Shown: positions 1-11,499, counted from the stretch's first letter. The stretch is DNA of 64,000 nt from Toxorhynchites rutilus septentrionalis (GCF_029784135.1 NC_073744.1:76053935-76117934), one strand, 5' to 3'. The notes: generated by a model not told the origin, from the letters alone. Numbers and translations: made by a program.

Positions 1-3
1 TCG

Positions 4-620
4 TCAGAGATAGGGTTACCATCTGTCTTAATTTAGCAGGATATGTCCTGATTTTGAGATCTATTTGGGGCGTCCTGATTTATTTTTTACAATCTAGCCT
101 TTGTCCTGATTTTCATGAGAAATTCAATTTTGTTGCAGAATCAGAATTATCATCAGTGTATTATTTTTTGAGTAAAACCTTTTTTATTGAAGACCAAAGT
201 TTTGTGAATATATAAAGAGTAGCAGTTGGATCTACTATTGACGAGATCTTTCAACTATTTTCATTTAGAGATTTTGTTCCACTGGCCATGGTAAAATTTT
301 TGTGTTTCGTCTCGATGTTCCAACTTAATTTTTCCAAATGTCTAAAAGAAAGTGTCATTTTATCGATGAGTTGCGCCAGAAGTACCCTTTTTTCACAAAA
401 GAACTTAAGGACTATGAGGCCAACGCTGCGTATGTGATTCATAAGTGTCGGTGGCTCATAGCGGTATTTGGGTTTAGCCATTTGTTGAAACAGAAGTTCG
501 AAATCAACAATGAAACATTACAGGTAGATCTGATTAGGAAAAGCATATCTAAACACCGAAACATTTACAGAATATTCGATTGGCATCTACTTCCAAATTC
601 ATGCTGAACTATGTGGTGCA
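4..620 (+). mobile_element. Decayed hAT-like element, left part
   Basis: Starts with a CAGAGATAGGGTTACC-type end and a block in which 'gtcctgatttt' recurs several times. A broken BED-like zinc-finger frame follows at 338. This layout suits the 5' end of an old hAT element, but neither the opposite terminus nor a target duplication was found, and the window edge may cut it. The assignment is inference. Confidence 0.33.
338..530 (+). pseudogene. BED-like zinc-finger transposase N-terminus, broken
   Basis: An ATG frame opens with MSKRKCHFIDEL, then a KYPFF motif and DYEAN, resembling the N-terminus of hAT-type proteins in which a zinc finger follows a Cys-His-Phe start. Around 430-500 the reading shifts: one alternate frame gives VSVAHSG and a later stretch gives VETEV, which look like the remains of a finger ending in a His-x-Glu-Thr segment. 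Stops and shifts between these pieces show that the gene is dead. A domesticated host gene is unlikely because no frame stays open. The family call rests on short motifs only. Confidence 0.42.
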
Positions 621-1739
621 GAAATCCAGCCGCTCAGAAAATTTGGGTTGGAGAAGGAGATCTTGCGTGTCATACCCGTGGCTTGTACTTCGGTACTATT
701 ATGCTCTTGTCCTCGTAAAAAGACAGAAGCCATCATCGTATTTTCATCGCATGGGTCGCCCAAGAAATATATATAACAAGGTGTAAAACGTAAAACCTTG
801 AAGTCGTCTATATATCATTGAGCTTATCTTCACTCGAATCAGAATGATTGAATACTTTGAGGAATATTTCAGATCAATAAAATAAATCGAAAAAATCGAC
901 TACGTAAATATTCTGCTGTAAAATTGAGTTCAACGAAAAGTTTGTCCAATCGGAGTCAATTTCTTTAGTTGGAATTAGCGCACGTTCATGGGTCTAATCG
1001 CAGAACGGTTCATTGATTAATCTTCTAATCTACCCTTTAAAATTATTTTTTACTATAAAATTTCAGAACTTCTTCCAAAACTCGACATTATAATATCAGA
1101 TTATTTTCAGACACAATTCTCGTGCAAGATTTTTCATCCACTTGCAAATAACATGTTCCCTCGTTACGTCGAATGAATGTTTGATACTGAAAATAAGATA
1201 GAATGAAGACAGCCCTAAATTCCTTTTTCGAGTTTTGCTCTTATCAACGCATTCGACGACCCATTTTTATTTATATAGATAGAAGACGATATAGGAGTGC
1301 GTTTTATCACATTAAAATCCATTTCCACTTTCGAACGAAGATCAATTTCGTTACCGCAAACATCAAATGGACTAACAACGCTTGTTAATAACGCTGCAAA
1401 ATTTTTAAGACGGTTTCATGTCAAAAACAACGAAATAATATCAAATTCACTCACAGTAATTTCTTCGTACGACAGACGTTTCGTCACATGGTACTGAACA
1501 ATTACCTCTTAGCTTCAAACGAATCACCTTCTAACTTGCTGCCTATAGAATTTAGAAATTTTGCTTTATTTTTAAAATTTTTAACACACACTGATAGATA
1601 TTTTTCATTATCTTCTCCTACACTTAGAGCATATATTCGCTGAACTAAATATAAGTTTTTCTAAAATTTATTCTTTGTATTTTCCACTGCTTCGTTTTTT
1701 ATTCTTTTTGTTTTTCTGGTATGGGATGTTTCATAAGCA
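621..1739. repeat. No gene seen; old dispersed repeat pieces
   Basis: No convincing coding sequence. Bases about 1250-1400 match 41890-42040 (same 'atagaagatataggaatgcgtttt' type sequence, then 'aaatccatttccactttcgaac'), so this is a dispersed repeat. Bases about 1020-1160 resemble parts of 22.5, 26.2 and 28.0 kb. The remainder is AT-rich without visible structure. Confidence 0.4.
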
Positions 1740-3360
1740 ACAGTTGATCACATGCTTCACGGCAGGAATCTCCCTAATTCCTCACTACTGGTGTCAAACC
1801 ACCATAGAAACATTTATTGCCCCCAACAACCCTCACATCTCAAATTTGGCTCCATTTGCTTGATTAGTTTTCGAGTTATGCCGAAATTTATCTTTCATTT
1901 GTATGGCAGCTCCCCCTTAGAGTGGGGGTGGAGTGTCTAACCACCGTAAAACATTTATAGCATCCTAAAACTCCCACATACCAAATTTGGTTTCATTTGC
2001 TTGATTAATTCTCGAGTTATGTAGATATTTGTGTTTCATTTGTATGGCAGCTGCCCCTTTGAGAGGGGGGTGGAGTGTCTAGCCACCATAGAATAGAATC
2101 ATTTATTGCACCCAAAAACCTCCACATGCCAAAGGTCCTGGCTGGGTAAGGGAGTAAAAAGTGCCTCCAAACCAAATCACCAGCTGTACGGCAAATATTG
2201 TATGGGATATTAAATAAGAAATTTTGGCCGTTTATTGGAACCCCTATGTGGTTTAACATTTTACTACAGTGTATCAAGAAAAATTATCAAAAAAAAATCA
2301 TCAAAAATTGAAGTACTGAAAAAATATTGAAAATTTTGTTTTTTTTTTTGTGATTTAGAGATTCAGTACTAGTTTGATTCTTTTTTTTGTACTGCGTATT
2401 TATTTTTTTTATTTTTGGATTTTTTGATGAAAAAATAGTTTGAAGATATTTATCGATACACCTTAGTAAGATGTACTTTCAGTATATTTTCATATTTTTG
2501 TCTCAAAGCTATTGAGAATGGCGTGAAAAAAACGAAAACATGCATTTTTCACCATAGATCCCGTGGTGTACCATAAGAGGACTAAAATATATGGTACTGC
2601 TGCCAAAATGTTTTATTTAGTAACCTATACAATATTTTCCATACAGTTGGTGTTTTGGTTTGGGGGACTTTTTACTCCCTTACCCAGCCAGACTCTTTGG
2701 AAATATAAAAATATTTTTTGTAGTTCGCGACACTGAAAAAAATCTGAAAAAAATCACACATATCTAAAAAAAACCGTAGGAACACATTTAAATATGAATC
2801 AAAGTAGTACTGAATCTCTAAATCACAAAAAAAAATTCAAAATTTCAATATTTTTTTTAGTATTTAAATTTTTGATGATTTTTTTTTTGATAACTTTTCT
2901 TAATACACCGTTTTTTTTCCAAAATATATATTTTTATCAAGGCTCCTATGGCGTTAGCCTGACGGGGCCGGAGTAGTAACCGTTGTAAGATGCACATTCA
3001 ATATTTTTTTTTCAAATTTTTATCTCGAAGCTTTTGAGGATGGCGTGAAATAAACGAAAAAGTACGTTTTTCACTATAGATGCTATGTCAAATCACATAG
3101 GGGTTCAAAAAACCGCCGAAAATTCTTATTTAATATCCTATACAATATTTTCCATACAGCTAGTGATTTGGTTTGGAGGCTTTTTTACTCCCATACCCGG
3201 CCAGGCTCTTTCATTTCATTTACTTGTTTAATTCTCGAGTAATGCAGAAATTTGTGTTTCATTTGTATGGCAGCTCCCCCTTAGAGAGGGGGGGGGGGGG
3301 AGTATCTAACCACCATATAATCATTTATTGCACTCTAAAACCTCCACATGCCAAAAGAAT
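1740..3360. repeat. Helitron-type monomer array, interrupted
   Basis: Diverged monomers of roughly 150 bp share the phrases 'tttcatttgtatggcagctcccc', 'ttaattctcgagttatg' and 'cacatgccaaa'. These are the same units, in the opposite orientation, as those in the element at 4889-5856. The array is split at 2137-3205 by a fold-back element. A run of about 13 G sits near 3291. No coding content. Confidence 0.5.
2137..3205. mobile_element. Fold-back DNA element with long inverted ends
   Basis: The left end CCTGGCTGGGTAAGGGAG is repeated in inverse at the right end (CTCCCATACCCGGCCAGG), and the match runs inward for over 100 bases ('cctccaaaccaaatcacc', then 'catacaatattttcc'). A second inverted copy of the terminus lies at about 2640-2695, so the element is compound. 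It interrupts the monomer array after 'catgccaaa'. No ORF of note; non-autonomous, superfamily unknown. Confidence 0.55.
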
Positions 3361-3483
3361 GATGTTCATAATGAATGAATTACATTTAGCGAGATTTCGT
3401 TGTGTAATGTTTGTTCTTCTAGGAGACCCTTCTGACCTGCATTAAAGTCACACATGTTCCAGAGCTAGTCACTTAGAATACAT

Positions 3484-4090
3484 TCAAGGTATATTGCTTG
3501 GCATAGAAATGACAATCAAGTACTACTAAAAATGATGCAAGTAATACTACGATGATAAGGCGAACGTTATACCATGGACAGACATACAACCGTACTAGCG
3601 CTGTACGTGTACAGCGTTGTACAGGTACCACGATAGCATGACACACATACTTTGGTTGTACATTGTACCGCATGTCAGACTGACAATCAGAAGTTTGAAT
3701 TTATTGCATTGTATTTTCACCAATATTTCAATGAAAAAGGTTTTTATTTAGCGTCTAAACTATCGAACACAACAAATATGTTTCAATCTGAGTTATTAAC
3801 TCAAGAGAAAGTCAATGAAAAGAATGTATACCAAATGTTTTGATTCGTTTTGTTCATGCTACCCACCACTAACCGTCTATGGCGCTGCGCACAGTACAAC
3901 TGTAGCCATGTACAGCGGAAAAATAGGTCGGTACAGCGTACAGCGATTGTACCGAGTTGCTTGCATGGTTCTAGCGCTGTACATGGTGACAGACATACAA
4001 TTTTCGAAGTACAACGCAAGTACAGCTGTATGTCTGTCATAAGTATTAGGAACTTTAGTGCTATTGAAGACGAACATGGAGAGAGTGATA
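3484..4090 (+). mobile_element. tRNA-derived SINE tail, split by a MITE
   Basis: Bases 3484-3566 ('cttggcatagaaat' to 'aagtaatactacg') match the body of the SINEs at 16.3 and 21.5 kb. The tail resumes at 4046 with 'aggaactttagtgctattgaaga'. The tRNA head is missing. The gap is filled by the TTA-flanked element at 3570-4045, which was therefore inserted into the SINE. Confidence 0.55.
3570..4045. mobile_element. MITE with TACCATGGACAGACATAC ends, TTA target duplication
   Basis: The ends are inverted (TACCATGGACAGACATAC against TACTTATGACAGACATAC read inward) and both flanks are TTA. The interior is rich in 'gtaca/tgtac' motifs. Three-base TWA duplications are the hallmark of PIF/Harbinger elements, so that group is inferred. 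A second copy, itself twice interrupted, occupies 25072-29832. Confidence 0.65.
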
Positions 4091-4366
4091 TGAACGATGT
4101 GCTTTAACGATGAATTTTAGATAATTGTTTTTTCTTCGAATCACAATTTTTCGCGTCACTTTGCATTAGCCATCTATGATTCTAGCAACGCTTGCACATT
4201 GAATTTATACACATGCTCTCCAGCAGGTGTTCTATCAGGATTGATGACAATAAATTCGTTCTGTTTGAAAAACGACCGGTGGTTAAACTATTTGAATATT
4301 GTTTGTACAAAACTATTGAATCGCGATTAAAAATAAGGTATGGGGGTATAAATTTGTGGTTATACG

Positions 4367-4674
4367 TAGTGTTGCCATACGTGCAGCTTTATCTGGAAAG
4401 GAACAGTTGTTTTTGTTATTTTTGGTACAGATTCTGTACGGTACAGATTTTTTTCCTCGCGTAAAATTTCTTACATTCGGACAAAGCAACATTAAGGTAC
4501 ATGACGACTTTGACGCCGCAATCTAGATTAAAAAACTATGTATAGGCGTTATATGTAAATGTAAATATAGTAAATAAATGAGTATTTTATTCATGTTAAA
4601 TTTCTACTACGAATATTTTCGATGGTACAATCTTCGAAAAAGTCTCTGGCACAGATTAAAATGTGGCAACACTG
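4367..4674. mobile_element. hAT-type MITE with 8-bp duplication GTTATACG
   Basis: The termini are imperfect inverted repeats (TAGTGTTGCCA and TGGCAACACTG) and are flanked directly by GTTATACG at 4359-4366 and 4675-4682. Eight-base duplications with CAG-type ends are characteristic of hAT. At 308 bp there is no room for a transposase. Confidence 0.68.
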
Positions 4675-4739
4675 GTTATACGTATTGTTTGAAGTAAAAT
4701 TAAAATAAAATATATTCAGATTTCACTCTAAACGGTATT

Positions 4740-4888
4740 TAATATTTAGGAATCGGTATCCTAGCGGCATCGTATATAGTTTACAGCCTATTCTCATGCT
4801 CACCAAGTTTTTTGTGCATAATTTCATCAAAATCGATCGAGCCGTTTCGGAGGAGCTTGGAAACAAACACCGTGACACGAGATATTTA
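4740..4888 (+). mobile_element. Probable 3' tail of an RTE-type LINE
   Basis: The stretch 'aatttcatcaaaatcgat' followed by 'gagccgtttcggagg' and 'aaacaaacaccgtgacacgag' resembles the conserved 3' tail of RTE-clade retrotransposons in insects. No reverse transcriptase sequence is present. Recognition is from memory of the family style only. Confidence 0.33.
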
Positions 4889-5856
4889 TCTATCTATATA
4901 TATAAAAATGGAGTGATGTCTGTCTGTCTGTCTGATTCTTATAGACTCGGAAACTACTGAACCGATCGACATGAAAATTGGTATGTAGGGGTTTTTGGGG
5001 CCGGGGAAGGTTTTCGTGATATTTTGAGACCCCTCCCCCGTTTCTAAGGGGGGGCTGCCATACAAATGAAACACAAATTTCTGCATTACTCGGAAATTAA
5101 CCAAGCAAACGAAACCAAAGTTGGCATGTGAAAGTTTTAGGGTGCAATAAATGTTTCTATGATGGTTAGACAGTCCTGCCCCCACTCAAAGGGGGGGGGG
5201 CTGCCATACAAATGAAACACAAATTTCTGCATTACTCGAGAATTAATCAAGCAAATGAAACCAAATTTGGCATGTGGAGGTTTTAGGATGCAATAAATGT
5301 TTCTATGGTGATAAGATACTCCTTCCCCCTCTCTTAGAGGGGGCTGCCATACAAATGAAACACAATTTTTTGCATTATTCGGAAATTAATCAATCAAACG
5401 AAACCAAAGTTGGCATGTGAAAGTTTTAAGGTGCAATAAATGTTTCTATGATGGTTAGACAGTCCTTCCCCCACTCAAAGGGGGGCTGCCATACAAATGA
5501 AACACAAATTTCTGCATTACTCGAGAATTAATCAAGCAAATGAAACCAAATTTGGCATGTGGAGGTTTTAGGATGCAATAAATGTTTCTATGGTGTTAAG
5601 ATACTCCTTCCCCCTCTCTTAGAGGGGGCTGCCGTACAAATGAAACACAAATTTTTGCATTACCCGAGAATTAATCAAGCAAATTAAACCAAATTAGGCA
5701 TATGGAAACTTTAGGGTGCAATGAATGTTTCTATGGTGGTTAGATACCCCTCCCCCTCTCTTAGGGGTGGCTGCCATACAAATAAAACACAAATTTCTGC
5801 ATTACTCGAGAATTAATCAAGTAAATGGGCGGGACGAAGTTTGCCGGGTTAGCTAG
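4889..5856 (+). mobile_element. Non-autonomous Helitron with internal minisatellite
   Basis: Begins TCTATCTATATATATAAAAA directly after an A and ends GGGTTAGCTAG directly before a T, matching the Helitron rule (5' TC, 3' CTRR, insertion between A and T, no duplication). About five imperfect tandem units of roughly 150-170 bp ('ctgccatacaaatgaaacac', 'gcaataaatgtttctatg') fill the interior. There is no Rep/helicase ORF. A clear hairpin before CTAG was not confirmed. Confidence 0.58.
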
Positions 5857-6053
5857 TATCTTATAAATTAATTAACTAAACTAGCTTTGCACGGGAATTT
5901 GATTGTCCTAAAAATATCAGGAAATAATTGTGCACGCAAACAGAAATTTCAAATGGATCCATTATTGTTATAGGTATATCAACTCAGTAATAATTGCCAT
6001 GTAATCGACATTTTTGTATTTTTCTTGAGTCGATAAGTAATATGTTGATAAGT

Positions 6054-6847
6054 GACGAATTTCATGCCAATTCGTCTTAGGAGTTGACAGCACCATCTCA
6101 AATGTGTGTGTAAACACATGGGTCTTTTAAACAACTTTGCACACTTGAAATATTCCAAAAAGAATTAGATTACTTTTTGAAAGGGGCCAGAAATGTTTTT
6201 TGATTTTTCACAAAAAAAAATAGAACTCAAAAACTATAATACCTATAATAACTCGGGTCATAGGATGAAATGTAGAAAATCGTTCAAATTTTCATAAAAA
6301 AATACCAATTTTTTTTTGTAAAAAAAATTCCGGGAAAAAAATTATTTTAAAAATTAAATTTTAATTTTCTCAAAAACGTATTTTTTTTTAATTCTCAAAA
6401 AAATTCTATGAATAGTCCTCACAATTTTCAACAAGTTGTCGTAAAAGTGCCCATCTTCCGATGTATGGATGACTTGTTGGAAATTGTAAGGGCTATTCAT
6501 AGAATTTTTTTGAGATTTTCTAAAAAATACGTTTTTGAGGAAAATGAATTCAAATTTTTAAAATAATTTTTTTTCAACAATTTTTGGTATTTTTTTATGA
6601 AAATTTAAATGATTTTCTACATTTCATTTTTTGACCCGAGTTTTGCAGGCATTATAGTTTTTGAGTTGATGTTTTTGTAAAAAATCAAGAAAACATTTTT
6701 GGCTCTTTCAAAAAAGTAGTCTCCTTCTTTTTTGGATATTTCAAGTAAACAAAGTTGTTTAAAAGACCCATGTGTTTACACCACAACGTTTTGCTGCTAT
6801 CTGAAATGGTGCTGTCAACGGCCAGTCGAGTTTGCATGAAATTCGTC
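6054..6847. mobile_element. Large fold-back (palindromic) element, about 0.8 kb
   Basis: Nearly the whole stretch is one imperfect palindrome centred near 6455. GACGAATTTCATGC at the left matches GCATGAAATTCGTC at the right; 'aaacacatgggtcttttaaac' pairs with 'gtttaaaagacccatgtgttt'; the AT-rich inner arms also pair. Just outside, a 15-base near-identical direct repeat (AAGTAAyATGTTGAT) lies on both sides. No coding content. Confidence 0.62.
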
Positions 6848-7542
6848 AAGTAACATGTTGATATCATCTCTCGTAATTGCATTCAATGGCCCAATTTCAT
6901 ATACAATCATGATTGTAACATCTCTCGTTGTATGATATGATCAATTCGATGACAAACTCTGCACGTTTCTTATGCAACCTTTTTAGCTATTCATCTTTTT
7001 CCGACAGTCTTCGTCGAATAGCACAAAGATTCGTCCATTATTAAGTAGGAATAGAATAAAAACTGATTCTACGTTAGGCACTGCCTGTTCAATGCTAAAC
7101 AAAAACGGAGAAATTCAGCTTCATTCGTATTTAGAGAAATGTTTGTATTTAGAAGTGGAGGTTCCATTTTAATGTATATACGTAAACCATAAAAGGTATT
7201 TACTTATTTTATAAATCATACTGTAGACGAAAAGAAAAAAAATTGTCTTGAGAAAACCAGCGCTATGGTTTACTCACTATCGGATAAGTAAGAATGTTTG
7301 AGCCGTTACGTTGTGGCTCTAAAGTAAACCCTCGCTCGAGAGTTTTGCTCTAGCGCTATACATAGTATGAGCGAGTATTCCTAGTGAATTTCCGCCTTTC
7401 GCATTTTTGTGATTGATAACAGTGACAAATTTTGATTATCGAATACACGGCGGTATTTAGATAACATAAGCGACTAGGTGAGACAAACAGGTGGATAATA
7501 TCGAGAGGTTCGATAAGATATAATAATTCACATTTCACTTAC
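6848..7542. other. No gene seen; part of the PEX11C intron
   Basis: Lies just 3' of the last PEX11C exon found. No continuation of the coding sequence was recognised here or elsewhere in 1-7542, so this and the repeats to its left probably form a long intron whose acceptor lies beyond the window. Otherwise featureless and AT-rich. Confidence 0.4.
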
Positions 7543-8169
7543 TTCATCAAGTTCAAATATATGGATGCTACCCAGAAAATTGAGTTGATTGTGTCCCACT
7601 TGCTAGGGTTCTCCACCTTCAGCAAATTATACTCAATCATCCAGCAAATCTTGTCCACGGGGTAGTATACATGATCTATCAAATTAGTGATGAAGCCGAT
7701 TAGGCCCATGATTCGATCTGGTTCCTGCAAGCCAATCAGTTAGTAAGAAAAAAAGCGTTTTAAAGTTGCGACAAACCTTGCTGCCCATTCCATAGCTGAG
7801 GGAATAGCTCAGCATAGGCAGATCATCGAACAGCCTTAGCGTGGCTCTTGTTTGTGACATTTTGGAGCTGAAAGTGGCCAGCTTTTTCGCGAGATCCGGG
7901 TCATTGTTCGCGTACAAACCCGAGGCCAGTTTCGTAGTGTAGCAAAGTGTTCGTACAATCTGAAAACGAATGATAAAGGTTAATCAAACCGGTCACTCAT
8001 GCGGCTCTTTGCTTGAACTTGATCTCGTTATATTGTGTTTGCGTGTATCGAACAAATAAAAGTGAAAGTAATTCTATGACCATCTACGTGGAATGCTCTT
8101 ACGTACCTTGTCTCGTCCAGTATAGGTGTCCAGCATATCACAAACTTCGTTCAATACCTTACTATTCAT
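7543..8169 (-). CDS. Pex11c: Peroxisomal membrane protein PEX11C (PEX11-gamma), 5' three exons
   Basis: Member of the PEX11 family, membrane proteins that control peroxisome elongation and division. Exons: 8107-8169, 7777-7959 and 7543-7724, joined by introns with GTACGT, GTTTGT and GTAAGT donors and CAG acceptors. The product starts MNSKVLNEVCDMLDTYTGRD and continues VRTLCYTTKLASGLY, then RLFDDLPMLSYSLSYGMGSK and LIDHVYYPVDKICW. These match PEX11-gamma in order: a short N-terminal helix, the RLFDDL region, and the YYP segment before a hydrophobic stretch (FWVASIYLNLM). The visible part encodes 142 residues plus two bases; the family is usually about 230-240, so the C-terminal third, with its membrane helices, is missing. 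The ATG at 8169 was chosen because it opens the conserved N-terminus. No defects seen. Confidence 0.88.
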
Positions 8170-8220
8170 GTTGCTCAGCAGAATATGGAATTAAATGCAA
8201 TAAATCTCAGTTACTTAACT

Positions 8221-8740
8221 CCCTCAAATGACTCGGCACAGTAAATAAACTGATTTTGTTCCACTCAGTAGCCGGAGTAATCACCAAATGAAGGAGTAGA
8301 TATAATTTATTATCAGTTATCGTTCGCGAAAATGTTTTATCACGTAAAGATAGCAAATCCGCATCAAATCTGGTACGATATCCATCGGTGAGTGTCGTAA
8401 AACCACTAATCGCGGAAGGATCACATTCACACTTCTGTTTACACTTTACAGCAGATCGCATTTGTGCTTTGCGTATCGGTTTGTTATCTGCTGCACGGAA
8501 TGTATGTAAGTTGGATATTATTTTGTTACCAAAAGCGATCATGTATGTGTTTATTTGGTACACTTTTATGTACAGCGCAATACATGAAAGGTGTGCTCAG
8601 CACGCAACGTCTTAGCGCAACACCAGTGACATCCAAAGTGGTTTGACATTTGTTCAAGGTGTGCTAATATTTTTGTATCATACACAATTGATGAATCAAC
8701 GTTAGATTTTCAACTAGATGGCGCGAGTAAAAAGATTTTT
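8221..8740. other. No gene seen; 5' flank of Pex11c
   Basis: Open frames here are short and overlap on both strands without recognisable protein features. A promoter for the minus-strand Pex11c gene would be expected here, but no clear TATA or initiator was identified. Bases 8690-8745 match the 'accagatggcgcagcgagtaaa' repeat also seen at 14.6, 19.2, 19.4 and 35.8 kb. Confidence 0.35.
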
Positions 8741-8744
8741 TTTA

Positions 8745-9240
8745 TCCCATTTATTTATTTATTAGGCTCATTAGCATTTTAGCTGTAACAGAGCCGGGTT
8801 TTAATCGTGTACATGTACATATGTTTATGTTTCTATAAATTGTAAATTACACAGTAGTCAGTAGTAGCCATTTAGGCGTTGAGTTTTCTGTTCCATTACA
8901 TTATGGTAAATTAAACAGTAGTAGCTGTTTAGGCGTAAGGGTATTCTTTCCGTTCTTCCATTGTTCAGCAGACCGGACAGCGGAGACAGTTGATATTGAT
9001 CATTGTTGGGTTATTTATAGAACAGCAGCCCGATGTTTCTTGCAGAGCAGATCAGTTGTATGGATGAATCGATGTTTGTTCCACCGTGGATCGATTTCTA
9101 TCGCTGATGATGGTTGCGTGGACGTAGTTATTATATACAAACAAAGATGGTCAAATTGAGGGCCCTGAGTTTGAACTCACAATCGATCGCTATGTCTGGT
9201 GGTTGATTGAAAGTTAAGGCAAATGAGGGGCGCATTGACA
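8745..9240 (-). mobile_element. tRNA-headed SINE (Feilai-like), copy 1
   Basis: Shares its 3' phrase 'aggctcattagcattttagctgtaacagagcc' and its 5' phrase 'gggccctgagtttgaactcac' with copies at 47.1 and 56.3 kb. On the minus strand the 5' part has a degraded tRNA-like B box. The match to the Aedes Feilai family is a guess from overall layout; SINE status is better supported than the name. Confidence 0.55.
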
Positions 9241-9454
9241 CCAATAGAAGGTGGATTTTATAATCCATGTGAATTCGTAAAAGTATACTATAAAACTAAT
9301 GTAATTCATGAAAAAGACAATTTTATTTATATGTTTTGAAAGATTCGAATATCTGATTTGACACAGGTGCGCTGAATTAGAACATTCAAAACAGTGGTCA
9401 AACTATAATCATATTTTCGACTGGACAAACCAAAATCATTTACCTTACTTAGTT

Positions 9455-9780
9455 GTTTTTTTTATTATTCTTTATTTGAGAGGTTTTCAGCCTCCTGGAC
9501 TGGTTCGCCTCTTTATCGACGGCATTGCAGCAAGGTTTCGTTGGGAACAGATTGCACGTAAAATTATCACATAAAAATTGGACGTAATAATTAAACACAT
9601 ATAAATTCTTTTGCGAGACATGACTTAACAAAGAACTGTTTGCTTGTTGGACCAGATGGCATGGATGTTCTCGGACCATGGCTCCAGGCCAGTGGAGAGG
9701 AAGCCGTGCCGTTGAAGATGCCGACGTGTTCTTATTCCCCTTCATCATGGAGGGGAAGGAACAAGGATCTTCTTGACTGA
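9455..9780. repeat. Unidentified interspersed repeat
   Basis: A block starting near 'tttatttgagaggttttcag' and 'cctcctggactggttcgcct' and running to 'aggaacaaggatcttcttgac' has the look of a LINE or SINE 3' end, with a T-rich start suggesting a minus-strand A tail. No second copy occurs in the window, so the repeat call is inference. Confidence 0.3.
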
Positions 9781-9959
9781 TCTATTGTTCAGACGCTAGA
9801 TCTTAAAAAATAATTCGGCATCTTTTAGGTAGCAGACAAGCGCTGCTACTCTTGCTACTTAGTTGTTATTTTTATTCGTACCAAACGTAGTAAAAACTCA
9901 ATCTCCCTGTTGGACTGCTCGATTTAGGTAAAATAAAGCAGAATTCTGTTTTTATTCGT

Positions 9960-10250
9960 ATGGCCTTTTGTTACGTTCATAACATATAAAAATGGCTATA
10001 AGTGTTGTAATTCACATTTTTCATCTAAGCAAACGATGGGTGGCATATGTTGCTCTCCAAATACTGCAGATCCTTCTCGTATGGGCCGAAAGGAATCCCC
10101 TGCATAATTAGTGATATCAATCAACTTAATGTGATAATGATTTCATCGCCATTATCCACAGCGAAGTATGGAAAAGTTCATTCGCTCATTTCTCCACACC
10201 TAATTATAAATCACTCTTGTATCTGCTTGGAATAATCATGGCAAAAAGAA
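9960..10250 (+). repeat. Dispersed repeat shared with 14.8 and 30.1 kb
   Basis: The phrases 'gtgttgtaatt', 'gcaaacgatg.gtg.cat', 'aatactgca.atcctt' and 'cctgcataat.a' occur here, at 14820-14970, and in inverse at about 30040-30230. The three copies are diverged and none has a coding frame. Ends are not clear. Confidence 0.45.
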
Positions 10251-10402
10251 TGCAGCAAGCAATCGTATGATTTTATTTTCCATTGTACTCTTTTCAAGTG
10301 CACATGAATCCACCTTCCCGCTCACCAATAACTTGCGTTAATATGGTCTTTTGCGTTGGCTTAGATCGTTTCAAACTAGAAACAAAAAAATCATTGGAGG
10401 TT

Positions 10403-10784
10403 GTGTCCAAGATACGAGGTTGTGTCCAAGATTCACGGAGACTTCAAATCCTACGATTTCCCCTTCGTTGGTCGTCGATAAGTTGCTCGTTATTGACAGC
10501 TCTGTTCGGGAAAGCTCACAAATGGACAGAATAAATGTATGGGAAAATGGAAACGCTTGAAGTTTTCATGAATTTTAACCTTTTACAAACCAGGGGATTC
10601 TAATGTATAGTATATTAAACAAATCTTACGGAATTTCCGATTCGTTTAGTATGTAAATCGCCAAAATCCGTTCGCGGCAAAAGTAGTTATTGACGTTAAC
10701 TTTATTTCATGAAAACGTGACCCGTTTTCTGATTTGGCACCCTTAATGAAAGACGTAGTTCTACGTCAAAATGTCATTGTAATA
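10403..10784 (-). mobile_element. Family B repeat, internally deleted copy
   Basis: Read on the minus strand it starts TGACGTAGAACTACGTC, then 'tttcattaagggtgccaaat', and ends with two copies of 'ggacacaacct'. The body matches 22665-22990 ('gcgaacggatttt', 'gggaaagc', 'cgacgaccaacgaagg') but lacks the rest of that 1.8-kb copy. Both ends survive, so it is a short deletion derivative. Confidence 0.55.
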
Positions 10785-11137
10785 GTGCACAGGAAACAAC
10801 TCGATTTCAACTATCTACCTATACTTTATTGCCGCGATCGAGGCTCAATGATTGCTATTAGAGTGAAAAATGAATGATTTTACAGAGACACTCGCTGTCC
10901 AAGCAAAAGTTTCCAATATTATTCTATCACCATCTAACGTCATCCAGAGAGGCAAAATTTTCTGAGAATAGATGAGCGAAATCGAGACAGTATTTTTCCG
11001 TTTAACTCGAGAATGAACTTTGCGAATAGTGAATAGTGAATAGCGAATAGTGAATGTTTTCTGTCTCAAATAAAGTGAGGCATAAACGGAGAATAGAAGG
11101 GTGAGTTTTATCTGTGGATGAGTGTTGTTGGACATGT

Positions 11138-11478
11138 TTTTTGACGTAGGATTACGTCTTTCGGGAACTTATTGGGGTACAAATTGAAAATCGAAAATCG
11201 AGCACATCTTGAAAATTGTCCGATTTTAAACGCTTATTGCTCAGTCATGATGGATTGATGAAATTTTTGTTGGCAAATGGCAAATACATGAAAGTAGAGG
11301 GAGCTTTAGTTCCTACTGAAATGTGTTCCCTAACCAAATATGACATTAAAACCAAATCATTAACAAAGAGTTTAACGATGTAATTCTTCAAACATATCCA
11401 AAATCAACAGATAGCCTAACGGAATCCTACGTCAACTATGCGGTCGTGTCTCGGACACAACCCTGCTGTGACTTTTTT
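11138..11478 (+). mobile_element. Family A repeat, short copy with one 95-bp unit
   Basis: Starts TTGACGTAGGATTACGTC and 'tttcgggaac', ends with 'gaatcctacgtcaactatgc', GTGTCTCGGACACAACC and 'gtgacttttttt'. The centre holds one inverse copy of the 95-bp unit that is tandemly repeated at 30481-30960. It has the same termini as the 2-kb copies at 30.4 and 57.4 kb. About 340 bp, no ORF. Confidence 0.6.
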
Positions 11479-11499
11479 TAATTGTAGAATCATTTGACG

